A DNA stretch of 59,248 nucleotides from Gyrodactylus bullatarudis. Taxonomy: Eukaryota; Platyhelminthes; Monogenea; Gyrodactylidea; Gyrodactylidae. The position numbers and the translations under genes were made by a program. The DNA lies in contig SSNU01000868.1 in NCBI GenBank assembly GCA_012064415.1, forward strand, positions 8,731 through 67,978, read 5' to 3'. Positions 23,041-33,540 of this stretch are shown one piece after another; within the stretch, counting starts at the first letter, position 1, and each line of letters opens with the position of its first letter. The notes beneath the pieces are model-generated. The model worked only from the letters and a program-made list of their open reading frames with translations. It was not told the DNA's origin and did not search any database.

Positions 23041-23214
23041 ATGCTAAATTCATCGATACAATCAATAATTGAGCGTGGTGAATCATTTTTTGATTACCTT
23101 ACAGCGTTTCAAAAAGCTGAAATGTTCAAAAAGCAGTACCCATATGAATTCACTGTAATATGCAATTGCATGCATCACCTCGTAGAAATTTCAAAACCGA
23201 TAGATTTAACATGA
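23041..23214 (+). CDS. Small hypothetical open frame, 57 codons
   Basis: ATG at 23041 opens a 57-residue frame (MLNSSIQSIIERGESFFDYL...) ending at TGA, with an AATAAA about 25 bp later (near 23239). The composition is less AT-driven than most frames nearby, with a mix of charged and aromatic residues and C/H residues in CNCMHH. A paired CCAAT motif lies just upstream. No domain is recognised. It could be a relic of a mobile element or a chance frame. Confidence 0.15.
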   Translation: MLNSSIQSIIERGESFFDYLTAFQKAEMFKKQYPYEFTVICNCMHHLVEISKPIDLT

Positions 23215-23220
23215 TGAAAA

Positions 23221-24545
23221 TTTTTAATGGAAAATTTCAATAAATTGATTAATTATTAATTTTTAAATCCCATTACTTTTGAGTAGCTCATATAATATAT
23301 TAAAAATAATCATTTATTCTATCGTTGGTATACTACTGTATTTTGAGATTTTTAAGCTACTATTTTATTTCTTCATATCGTGAAAGTGGGCCAAAAATCT
23401 TGATCAAACTCGATTTCTTGATGAAAAAATAGAGAATTTTGAAATTGGGTAAAACCATTTCTATGTTCGTTCGTTTTAGATTGATTTTTATGAATATTTT
23501 CCACTTTAGACTTCTTTTAAAAAAAACTACACAGTTAGGGGGATTTCGTTAAATTGATTTCCTCTATCAAGTCAATGACTAAACAGCACAACTACATATG
23601 TTATCAACTCATCCATCACAGTTGCAATAGGATTTCGATATTCTATTGTCATCATCAGTATCATCAACAATCAATCATCATTGAGTGTATTCAATATGAA
23701 TAAAATTGACGTTTTAGTCTAAATTAACTGATGGAGATGGATAACTTCAACAACATGTATACGGCTTATAGGGGAACCTTTTTATTAGAACTTAAGTTTT
23801 TGCAGTAAAAATATTTCTATTGAAACATCTTATTTTCATTGAAACACAGTGAATTTTCACATTTTCACATAAACTCACTTTTTTCCTATCTAAATGTATA
23901 GAAATCACTTGCTGCATTCTGATTGGTCGATATTAATAATACTTAACCCTTTCAGTACCGTGGCTACATTTTACCAAAAATAAAAATAAGCTCTAAATTT
24001 CTGTTAACTGAAGGCTAATGTTTCTGAAAGTTAGTTTATATAATCTTACCAACTTCAACTTTATGATGAACTTTTGAGACTACTTCTAAGTAATTTCTAA
24101 GATTATAATCCTAGCGATCGAAATTTAGAAAATACACTAAACTTCCTAAAAAATGTATCAGAGTTAAAACCTTATTACTTATGAGTAGGAGTATTAAATT
24201 TATATTTTTTTTAGAAACCAGGTGACATTTTGCTTAGTCATGAATGAGTTATTTTTCATTATTTCGAGCCGAAATTTCAGCATTGGCTTATTCTTTTCAT
24301 ATTCTATCGTTATGCCAATTTTTATTTAATTCACACTCGTGAGTTAAGTTATTAAGTTATTTTTTTTCGTTCAATCATCATGAAATTAGCACCAATCGAC
24401 ACAAAATAAAAAGTTATCTAGTTTCCTCAAATTTAAGGCTAAAATATTATTTCACCTAATTTATATGAAGATTCAAAGACGAGGTTTTTGTAAAAAGTTT
24501 TAGATGCAATTTTTTTTCATTTTTCCCATTCAAGACTAATTTTGT
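23221..24545. other. Intergenic with a single TTAA-element end
   Basis: TTAACCCTTTCAGTACC near 23943 resembles the terminus of the element at 18940, without a matching right end. A CTGATTGGTCGAT motif is at 23921-23933. No gene seen. Confidence 0.3.
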
Positions 24546-26046
24546 ATAAATTTCGATCAATCTTTATATCTATTTATTGCTGTCGTATCAAGTTTCAATC
24601 AGTACACTTGGTATTTTAACTAGTTTGAAAATATACTTCGGTGATTTATTCGTATCAAGTTGATTCTTGATCATAATATCCAATCTGAAATTAATCTCTA
24701 GTCTGATTTTTCTTAACCCTTAAAGTCTCACTGTGACATTAAAGACACATACCACTTTAGCAACTCATTATTACACATCTAAGCCGCAGAAAATACTCCT
24801 GAACTTATAATAATTGCGTTAAAACAACTGGAGATTCAACATCAGCGTATTCACATACCAACTCCATAAATTTCATCCGATTTTTTTGAAAATTGCACAG
24901 TTTAATCTGCATGGCACATAAACCTAATTGACATGAAGATGAGAATTTCCTATTTTTACAAAAAACTCAATATTTTTATCCAGAAAGTCAGGAAAAAATT
25001 TATTTTTTGGATTCCACTATGAAATGAGCTGATTAGTTTTGAATACAAAAAAAATTTCCGAAAAAAATTTAATCTGACCAAAATTGAGCCGTTTTTTGAA
25101 TTTCGGAAATGTTTCAAATTTCCACTTTTTCAACTTTCAAATCCAAAATTTTTATCGATTTCAAAGATTTGAAGCAGTTAAATATTGATATTCAGGATCA
25201 AAATTAGACGAAGATTTCGAATTTGGCCGTAGAATTTGAGAGAAAATTACTCTTTCCAAGAAAAAGTTCAATCTCTATATTTTGGATCATTTTCCCTCGT
25301 GATAATCGAAAAATTCAAATGGTTCGATTTCCCACCGTAATGACGAATTTCTGTGAATTCCTGCAGGCGAATTCGAAATCTTCGTCTAATTTTGATCCTG
25401 AATATCAATATTTAACTGCTTCAAATCTTTGAAATCGATAAAAATTTTGGATTTGAAAGTTGAAAAAGTGGAAATTTGAAACATTTCCGAAATTCAAAAA
25501 ACGGCTCAATTTTGGTCAGATTAAATTTTTTTCGGAAATTTTTTTTGTATTCAAAACTAATCAGCTCATTTCATAGTGGAATCCAAAAAATAAATTTTTT
25601 CCTGACTTTCTGGATAAAAATATTGAGTTTTTTGTAAAAATAGGAAATTCTCATCTTCATGTCAATTAGGTTTATGTGCCATGCAGATTAAACTGTGCAA
25701 TTTTCAAAAAAATCGGATGAAATTTATGGAGTTGGTATGTGAATACGCTGATGTTGAATCTCCAGTTGTTTTAACGCAATTATTATAAGTTCAGGAGTAT
25801 TTTCTGCGGCTTAGATGTGTAATAATGAGTTGCTAAAGTGGTATGTGTCTTTAATGTCACAGTGAGACTTTAAGGGTTAAGAAAAATCAGACTAGAGATT
25901 AATTTCAGATTGGATATTAGATCAAGAATCAACTTGATACGAATAAATCACCGAAGTATATTTTCAAACTAGTTAAAATACCAAGTGTACTGATTGAAAC
26001 TTGATACGACAGCAATAAATAGATATAAAGATTGATCGAAATTTAT
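24546..26046. repeat. 1.5-kb near-perfect palindrome containing family A and family B sequence
   Basis: Arms 24546-25223 and 25370-26046 (678 and 677 bp) are almost identical reverse complements around a 146-bp spacer. By eye they differ only by rare single-base changes such as an indel near 24675/25915. Each arm contains, from outside in, about 165 bp of unique-looking flank, a TTAA-CCCTTAAAGTCTCAC family B terminus (24713 and mirror 25880), family B interior, then the family A head (AACCTAATTGACATGAAGAT at about 24921). The mirrored part extends beyond the TTAA borders, so transposition alone does not explain it. An inverted duplication, or an assembly artefact, is needed. If transcribed it would give a long hairpin RNA. 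Confidence 0.85.
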
Positions 26047-27045
26047 TCTCTCCTTATGGTACACGTTGAATAAAAAAAGGGAAGATAAACTTTAATGCAA
26101 GTGTTATTTTCTGAGTATTTTTTTGATTCCACATAAAATCTTGAAATAAATTTGATATTCTTCGATCCGGAAGTGGAATTCGCTTCAGAGAACCAGAGAA
26201 AATAAATAAAAAAGACCAAACTCACGTCCTACCCTGACCCCCCTCCCCATTATTATCATACATCTTTATGTATCTATTTCAATTTATTTATTTTCACTCT
26301 GACAAATTATCACTCTGCTAAAGAATTTCCTTCCCCTTGATCTGAACAAAACTATAGAATATAGTATAGTTCAGTAATACGCTTCAAGATAGCAACTGAA
26401 AACATTCATTTAGGCTGACAGATGACGATGTAGTTGTGGTCGAAATATTTTTAACTCTTAATTAATTGTTTTAATTTTTTAGATTCACCAAATTTAAAGC
26501 TAGTTGTTGATATGAAGATATGTAACTACTAGTTTAAATTAAATCTGTCGAGAAAAATATGTACGCAGAGAAATATGAACTATGAACCCACGTGATTAAA
26601 TAAATTAACCTTCATTGATCTTATTGGTTGATCTGGGTCCTTTGATCTGATTGGTCGATAGGGATCGTGTTCAGAAGAGTAAATGGTATTTTTTTTACAT
26701 TATTACTACTATTGAGTAGTATTTAAATAAAAGGTTTTTAAGGGTTATGGTAACTATGCTGTTACATCTACAGTTTGATATAAAATCAAAAATTCAAAAA
26801 TAACCATATTGTCTTCTAGAGGTAACATGATCTAGATTCCTTAAAATCTTTGAAAAATTCGAACTCTTGCGCCAGATTCCCAAATTCAAGACAGATTGGA
26901 ATTTCTTGGCAGTCTCTTTTACAAGGAGACTGGGGAATTCGTCCAGGTCAATGGAGGCATCATTAATGGATCCTGAAAAAGGTTTTGAAATTTCAGACAT
27001 GATATAGAGCGATTTTCCAAATGTATAAAGACAAGAATGCCTCTC
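26047..27045. other. Intergenic with CCAAT motifs
   Basis: CTTATTGGTTGATC (about 26618) and TCTGATTGGTCGAT (26646-26659) lie close together. No open frame of note follows. Confidence 0.3.
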
Positions 27046-27500
27046 TTAATCAGAGGTTTTAAAGACCCGGAGAAATTTTTTTCAAGGTACATCGCTGAGA
27101 TTGGAAATTTTATATGGTTTCATCGAATATGCACTTTTTTTCAAAAAGCTAACATGTCCTGGACCCTGAAAATGGCTAACTTTTTAATCTAAAAAAGTTG
27201 AATTCAAGGGGATCGGATTTTCGAATTCTACGGTTATCTTTCTTTTTTCTCTAGGAGGGGTTTTTTTTCAAAAAACCGTTCTTTATATTTTCTAGGAAAT
27301 TTTAATATTTTTTTTAAAAACGAGTCATCTTTAAATAACTCCTCAATATTGTAGCTTGATAAGCCATAGCTCATTCGAAAAAAAATTACTTCTTCTTTCT
27401 AAAAAGTGAGCGATGAATTAATTTTAGTTTCTTTTAGACAGAATTATGGCTTGAGAAAGTTACCTGTCCCCTTATGACCCCTTTGGGACTTGAAGGATTA
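27046..27500 (+). repeat. Family B, old copy
   Basis: The left end TTTTAAAGACCCGGAGAAAT matches the TTAATGTCCCAGAGAATT head. The interior GAATTCTACGGTTATCTTTC block and the right end TTTGGGACTTGAAGGATTAA match the family order. Substitutions are frequent throughout. Confidence 0.4.
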
Positions 27501-29390
27501 AAAAAAGAATAATTTTGATGAGGTTTTTTACCAGAGTCTGATGGATCACTACATTTATTCGTTCGTATTGAAGTGTTCTGTCTCTCTCCCATTCTCTCAT
27601 AACTACAATTACTAGTAGCTATATGGTCTAATATTCATTAGATTATACACCATAATCTGTTAAAATATTGTTTCTTTTTTGTAAAATTCTTCTCCTTCAA
27701 TTATTCATGATAAACAACTGTGATGGGAGACTATTAGATTTTTTTAGTTCATTTTAAAACTGAAAAAATATATATCCAACTGGAAAAGAATATTCTGTCT
27801 AATTCTATTTCATCTTTCGTGTTGTATCCATTTTTGTGAGGCAGATAAAGAAAATATTTAAAGAAACTTTTCTCCTCTATCTCTTTATTGTCTTCTCAAA
27901 AGATCAAACAAAAACAGAAATACAGAAAGCAAACAGAAAAATGCAGGCGTGCGCATCGTACAGGCGGAGTGTACATACACAAAAACTAGGACTCAGCTGG
28001 TAATTCATCCAGATTAAAGTTTTGTATAAAAGTACATTGATTTTTAATTCAATCACGATGGTGATGCAATAAACCCATAAAGAAAGTTTCAGTCAGGAAA
28101 TACTTTGTTTACAACCCATTCGATGAGAAATCTATAGATAAGCAAAGAGCACTAATTCAAAGAAGTGATTTTTCTAAAAACTTGTTTCTCAAGATCATAG
28201 ATAATCCTCCCCAAAAATTCAATTGCCTGAACTCTATCTGATAAAGCTTCATAGCAAATCAGTTTAAAAAATGACTCAATTTTTTTGGTTCATTCTTCAC
28301 AAGCCACATGATAGAAAAAAGATCAAAAGCAAGTCATGAAAAAACATTCTCTGGGACTAAAATTATCACTTTCTCCCAAATTGACCAGATTATTTCTGGG
28401 TGCATCTGATTAAAAAAGACCACAATTTGATGAAACCAACCACGAATTAATTTTTAGTAATAATGAATTCAGACCAGATTGTGCCGATTAGAGATGGCCC
28501 AAGTATGTAACCCTTCTGAATTTAATTTGTTTAGAATCCTTGTAACTATGGCATTGAAAGGGTTAAATTGGAAAAAGTGGATTGAAATTTTGCTTTAAGA
28601 AGGGAATTTCAATTGAATTCAAAATAAAATAGACTCAAAATTGGCCCCATCTTTCACTCATAATTATAACCTCATAACTACAAGTAGAATCATGGTTTCA
28701 TAAAATAAGGTTTCATATCCGTAAAAATTCGCGCTGAGAATGACAAAACTTATTGAAAATTACCTTCATTTATCTATTCTGTTAACAAATTTAACCATCA
28801 ATAAAGAGATACAATGAAAATGTTTGACCAAGGTTTTTGGTTAACCTGTACCAATATTGCCCTAACTAATGAGTTAACTTCCTTATGAAGTTCTAATTCT
28901 AAATTGTTTCATTAAAATCGAAAGTAGATTCATGGTAGGCTTACTTTTTCTTTCAGTCTATACAAGATCTGAGCTCGAGAATGGTTAGCAGACAGACTTT
29001 TCGTAGCTGCCAATCTACGAAGCCAAAAGAGGAAATTATTATTGATTTTTCTAGCCATCTCCATATCTAATTCTCACCACTTTCATATACATAGTAATGG
29101 TAATCCCTTCTTGTGTACTTAAAGCACACCAGGTGTTAAATTTGTGTGTTTTTATTCTGTATTCTCACTCTGTGACACACAAGGCAGAATGAATCAGTCA
29201 AGAGAATTACTTGAGGTGAAAAGTCAATTCTGCCCATTGACTTTCGAGCTTATCCGCTTTTTTATTATTCAGATAATCGACAGATTATGTGATGGAAATT
29301 TTCCTCTGAAATCTAATGAGAAGTTGTAATGATCCATTTCTAAAGCTTTATTTCTATAAAAACTCGTTATTTTCTATCGAAAATACATCG
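27501..29390. other. Intergenic, nothing recognised
   Basis: No supported gene. A GGCATTGAAAGGGTTAA near 28550 looks like a lone TTAA-element end. Confidence 0.3.
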
Positions 29391-29880
29391 TTTACCCCAA
29401 TCCATCGAGAATTTTTATCATGACTCGTATTCAATCTTTTGTCTATCCTATGGTTAGTGAATACGCTAATAACGAATCTACAGTTTTTCTAACGCAATTA
29501 TTTTTAGTCCAGAAGTTATCGATCGAAAAGTTGGTAATTTTTTAATCCAAAAATTAGCTATCATCAAAGCTTTAGCAGATGGGGGCTCAGGTGATTGCAT
29601 TTTTGAATTCAACAGGTATGATTACTCGATAACTGTTATCTTTCTTTGTATCTATGAACGTTTTAAAAAAAATTAAATTTTTGGAAAAAATCAACTTTCT
29701 TTGAATTAGTATAGCACTAATTTGACGAATGATAGAGTTGGTATTTGTGCGTATTTTAGGAGATTAATAGAATTCCTATCGAATGTGTGGTTAACGAAGT
29801 AATTTATTAAGCTTAGATGTATGATAATGAGTTGCTTAATTGGTATGTGTCTTCAAGGGCACAGTGGGACTACAAGGGTC
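29391..29880 (+). repeat. Family B, nearly full-length copy
   Basis: Runs from a worn left end (CATCGAGAATTTTTATCATG) through GAATACGCTAATAACGAATC, the GAATTCAACAGGTATGATTA block and GACGAATGATAGAG. It finishes GGTATGTGTCTTCAAGGGCA, then CAGTGGGACTACAAGGGTCAA. The right end corresponds to the mirror of the TTAACCC terminus, with the TTAA mutated. Confidence 0.6.
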
Positions 29881-30369
29881 AATCTCCAAAGATCTCAGCT
29901 CTATTACCCTGGGTCATAGATAGAAAGCAGGATAACTTTTAATAGGTAGTCATATCCAGATAATTCAATTGCCTAAAATCTATCTCCTAGGGCTTCATAG
30001 ATTTTTGGAGCAAAAAGTTACTCAATTTTTGATCGATTTCTACTGAAATATAAATAATTTCCTTAATTCGTTATCTTAGCGGGTCTTAAAAAATTTTTTC
30101 ATTCAAATTTAATTTTAGTTCAAGGGATTACCTTTTACTACTATGAATTTGACTAGAATTATTAGAAAAAAATTATATTTTCTGGATTTTAAAAATACCC
30201 CAAATTTATGTATGCATTTTTTGTACAGAATCGAAAAGTTTGAAATTGAAGATTCGTGCTCTTCCTGCACAAGATGCCTCATAACCACTTTATCTTTCTT
30301 AAGATGATCTTTACCTCCTAATTGTACGACCTATATATGTCACATTGGAATTTATAAATCAACAGTGTT
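29881..30369. other. Intergenic, nothing recognised
   Basis: No open frame or repeat-family match that I can support. Confidence 0.3.
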
Positions 30370-30505
30370 TTTATTGGAGAGTTTTCAGCTTAAATTTTAT
30401 TCCGATTTTCTTTCATAATAAGTAAATTATCATCTTGATATTTCAACTTATTTTAAAGTATTGCCACTGATGATGCTTTAAGAAATGTACATATCTTAGT
30501 TCTTA
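30370..30505 (+). repeat. Family E 3' region, solo copy
   Basis: Contains TTTTTATTGGAGAGTTTTCA and TTTCATAATAAGTAAATTATC and ends with CCACTGATGATGCTTTAAG, as at 2580-2730. The coding end seen in the other two copies is absent. Confidence 0.45.
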
Positions 30506-30553
30506 TATTTTTAGTTCTTAATGAAAAAAAATTCTCAATACTCATCTTTAAAT

Positions 30554-31274
30554 GATCTAAACCTAATTGACATGAAGATGAGAATTTACAATTTTACAAA
30601 AATCTCAGTATTTTTCTTCGGAAAGTCAGGAAAAAATTTATTTTTTGAATTCCATAATGAAATAAGCCAATAAGTTGTGAAAATTCAAAAAAAATCTCTG
30701 AAAATATCCTATCTGTATCTTGAAAATGAACCAAATTTCCACTTTTTTAACTTTTGAGTTCAAATTTTTTATCGATTTCAAGAATTTAAAGCAGTTATTG
30801 TCAGATATTAAAGATCAGCGTTAGACGAAGAATTCGTTTTCGGCTGCAGAAATTCACAAAATTTCGTTATTATTGTGGGAAATTGAAAAATTTAGAATAA
30901 ATTGATTATCACGAAGGGGAATGATCCAAAGTCTAACTTTTACTTGAAAACACAAGATTCCTTTCTTCCTCCACGGCCCAATTCGAATTCTTTGTCTAAT
31001 GCTGATCGCGAATATCTGCATTTCATTTTTGAAATGGATAAAAATTTTGAGCTCAAAAGTTGAAAAAGTGGAAATTTGGTTTATTTTCAAAATTCGAAAA
31101 TCGGCCTAATTTTGGTCAGATTGAATATTTTCAGATATTTCTTTGAATTTCTGAACTTGAATTTGAACCTATTGGCTTTTTTCATTATGGAATTCAAAAA
31201 ATAAATTTTTTCCTGATTTTCCAAAGAAAAACACTGAGATTTTTGTAAAATAGTAAATTTTCATGTCACCTAAC
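30554..31274. repeat. Foldback element family A, most complete copy
   Basis: Arms of about 285 bp (30554-30840 and 30985-31274) pair with moderate mismatch. The outer end is AACCTAATTGACATGAAGAT at the left and the complement of GTTAGGTGACATGAAAATTT at the right. The spacer of about 145 bp holds the CGTTATTATTGTGGGAAATT block shared with other copies. Size and layout match the core of the giant palindrome (spacer 146 bp), which defines the family: arms plus a conserved centre, no coding sequence. Confidence 0.7.
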
Positions 31275-31898
31275 TTCAGGTGTAAATTCACTCATTCCCA
31301 AAACCTGAGACGAGGATGTCCATATTATAACTATCAAGTCTAGTATTAGACAAGACTAAATTCCAATTTAATATCATATTCAGTATCGTGAACATATGTA
31401 ATATGAAGAACACAAATTCCATACATTTTTCATGAGACCAAGATATCTCACAACTCATGTTAACGAGACGAGATATTTATTTCTTTTTCCCACAAGATAT
31501 ATATATAGACTTTTAAGAGAAGAATAATTTTCATTCTCATGGAGGATGCTTGTCTACCCATGATTTTGTGTAGAAATTGATAGATCCCACAAAAGTTATT
31601 CATGTTTTTTAATCTGTTAAATCAGATTTCACATTGCAAAGAAACTGCTAGAAACTGCATGTAAATATTTCAACTCTTTGAATCGATGAGAGATTCACAA
31701 GGCCAATGTTTAAATTATAATGACAATATCAGTTATAGAATCTAATCAACATCAAAATCTGTTTTTAAATATATTTTGGCATGAAACCTACCAGTTTTAA
31801 AAATTGAGCTGTACTAACAAAATCCAATTTCCATCTACAGTCAGTTGCGAAACTCCAGTCCGAAGAAACTGGGGCGTAATATACCGTGAAAATACATA

Positions 31899-32845
31899 CC
31901 TTATAGTCTTAAGACAAACGGATTGGTTTGTTAAACTTGTATCTCGGTAACAAGATTAACTGGAACCTTTGATAGTCTTAAGACTATCAGCTAATTTTAA
32001 TACAAACAGAATAGTTTGATAAACTTGTTACCAAGTTTCAACATTAACTAACTATTTAGCAATATAAAGTAGCTTGTTGAATTTGATACTCGGTAATAAG
32101 TTTGGTTGATTGAATCAAATATTTCGAAAATAATATCAAAGATTAAGAAAACAATCCAACATTGTAAGGTCCCTAATTGGAACTTTTTATATAATTTTAG
32201 CTGAATAATTCGTTAAACTTGTTACCATGTTTCAAGAATAATTAGTTTGAGATCGAAATATGAATTTCTGCATATTATCAGAAAAGGCCCAAATGGCTTT
32301 AAATGGTTAAAATGTAGTCCTTCAAATATTCCTCATTTAAAGAATAGACGTGAATGAACAAATGAAAATACGTGATGAGAAGAAATTTATATTAAGATCA
32401 TTAACTAGTTATTGCTGAAACTCGGTAACAAATTTGACAAACTATTGAGTATTGTAAAATCCTTACGTAAAATTAATACTGTTGGCTCAATTTCAACACT
32501 TAATACGTCTTATTCTCTAGAATCCATGAGTTTCGCACTGTATAAGAAGTCTCAATTTCAGACCCTACACAATTGGATTGTTTGATAAAAAATCTTCATA
32601 ACAAAGCCTTATTTAATTCAAATTTATTTCAGTCAGCCAATCTTATTACCGAGTATCAAGATCTGCAAACTATATTTTATAACTTAATATCTTGTTAACC
32701 ATGAAACCTGGTAACAAGTTTATCAAACTATTCTGTTAGTCTTAAGATTACCTGATAGTCTCAAGACTATCAAAGATTCCAGTTAATCTTGTTACCGAGT
32801 AACAAGTTTAACAAACCAATTCGGCAGTCTTAAGACTACCTTATA
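31899..32845. repeat. Foldback element family C
   Basis: Arms 31899-32120 and 32612-32845 are diverged reverse complements of about 220-230 bp; the spacer of about 490 bp carries a further weaker inverted pair (32205-32235 against 32415-32450). Each arm contains a 20-bp palindrome, perfect in the left arm (TGATAGTCTTAAGACTATCA at 31970-31989) and with one change in the right (32753-32772). The unit GGTAACAAGTTT or its complement recurs about eight times in both orientations. No open frame or clear target duplication was found. Confidence 0.7.
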
Positions 32846-33330
32846 GCAGACCTTATTATATAGACAACGCCATCAAAAAACATTGTTTTTAATGGCTATT
32901 CAAAATATTATGAACAGTGTTAAAATCATTGATCACACGATGTAATTTACATGCAAGATTTCTTTTCCCAATTACAGATTTCTGGTGAAGTGAATTGAAT
33001 TCTGGAAATTCAAAGGAAGTCCAGCCAGCCTTCTCCACTCTGATTGAAAAAATAATGCAATGGAATGTGTGAATATGAAAAAAATAAACTTTTTATTACA
33101 ATCGACTGACGCAATCTCCTATCTCTCTGGATTATTCCTAGAAAAAATAGCAGAAAGAAAAATAGTTTTCCACTTTTTTTATTATTCTCTTACCTCATTC
33201 TTCTAGTTCTCCTGTCTTGTGTCTTCTTCTTTCAAAAGTGTAAATACGAAGAAAGACTGCTTCATGATGAGGAAATCAATTCTTCAAGCAAGACCAAATT
33301 CATGTAACTCTTCATCCAACAGCCAAATTT
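32846..33330. other. Intergenic, nothing recognised
   Basis: No gene or repeat that I can support. Confidence 0.3.
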
Positions 33331-33540
33331 GAAGTTCTCAAACTAAAGCTAAAGATGGGAACTTTTGATTTTTTCATCAAAAAATCAAGATTACGAGGTC
33401 CTCTTTTACAATATCAAGGGAAATAGATTGAAAAAAAATTGGAGGATATTTTGAATTTTAAGTTGACGCCAAATTTCCATTCAAAGTGAGAAAGTGATCT
33501 AATTTTGATTTTAAGGATCACATAAGACATGGAAACCTTC
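33331..33540 (+). repeat. Dispersed repeat family D, copy
   Basis: AAACTAAAGCTAAAGATGGG leads into a TTTTGATTTTTTCATCAAAA block, TGAGAAAGTGATCTAATTTTG and AAGGATCACATAAGACATGG, in the family order. Confidence 0.5.
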
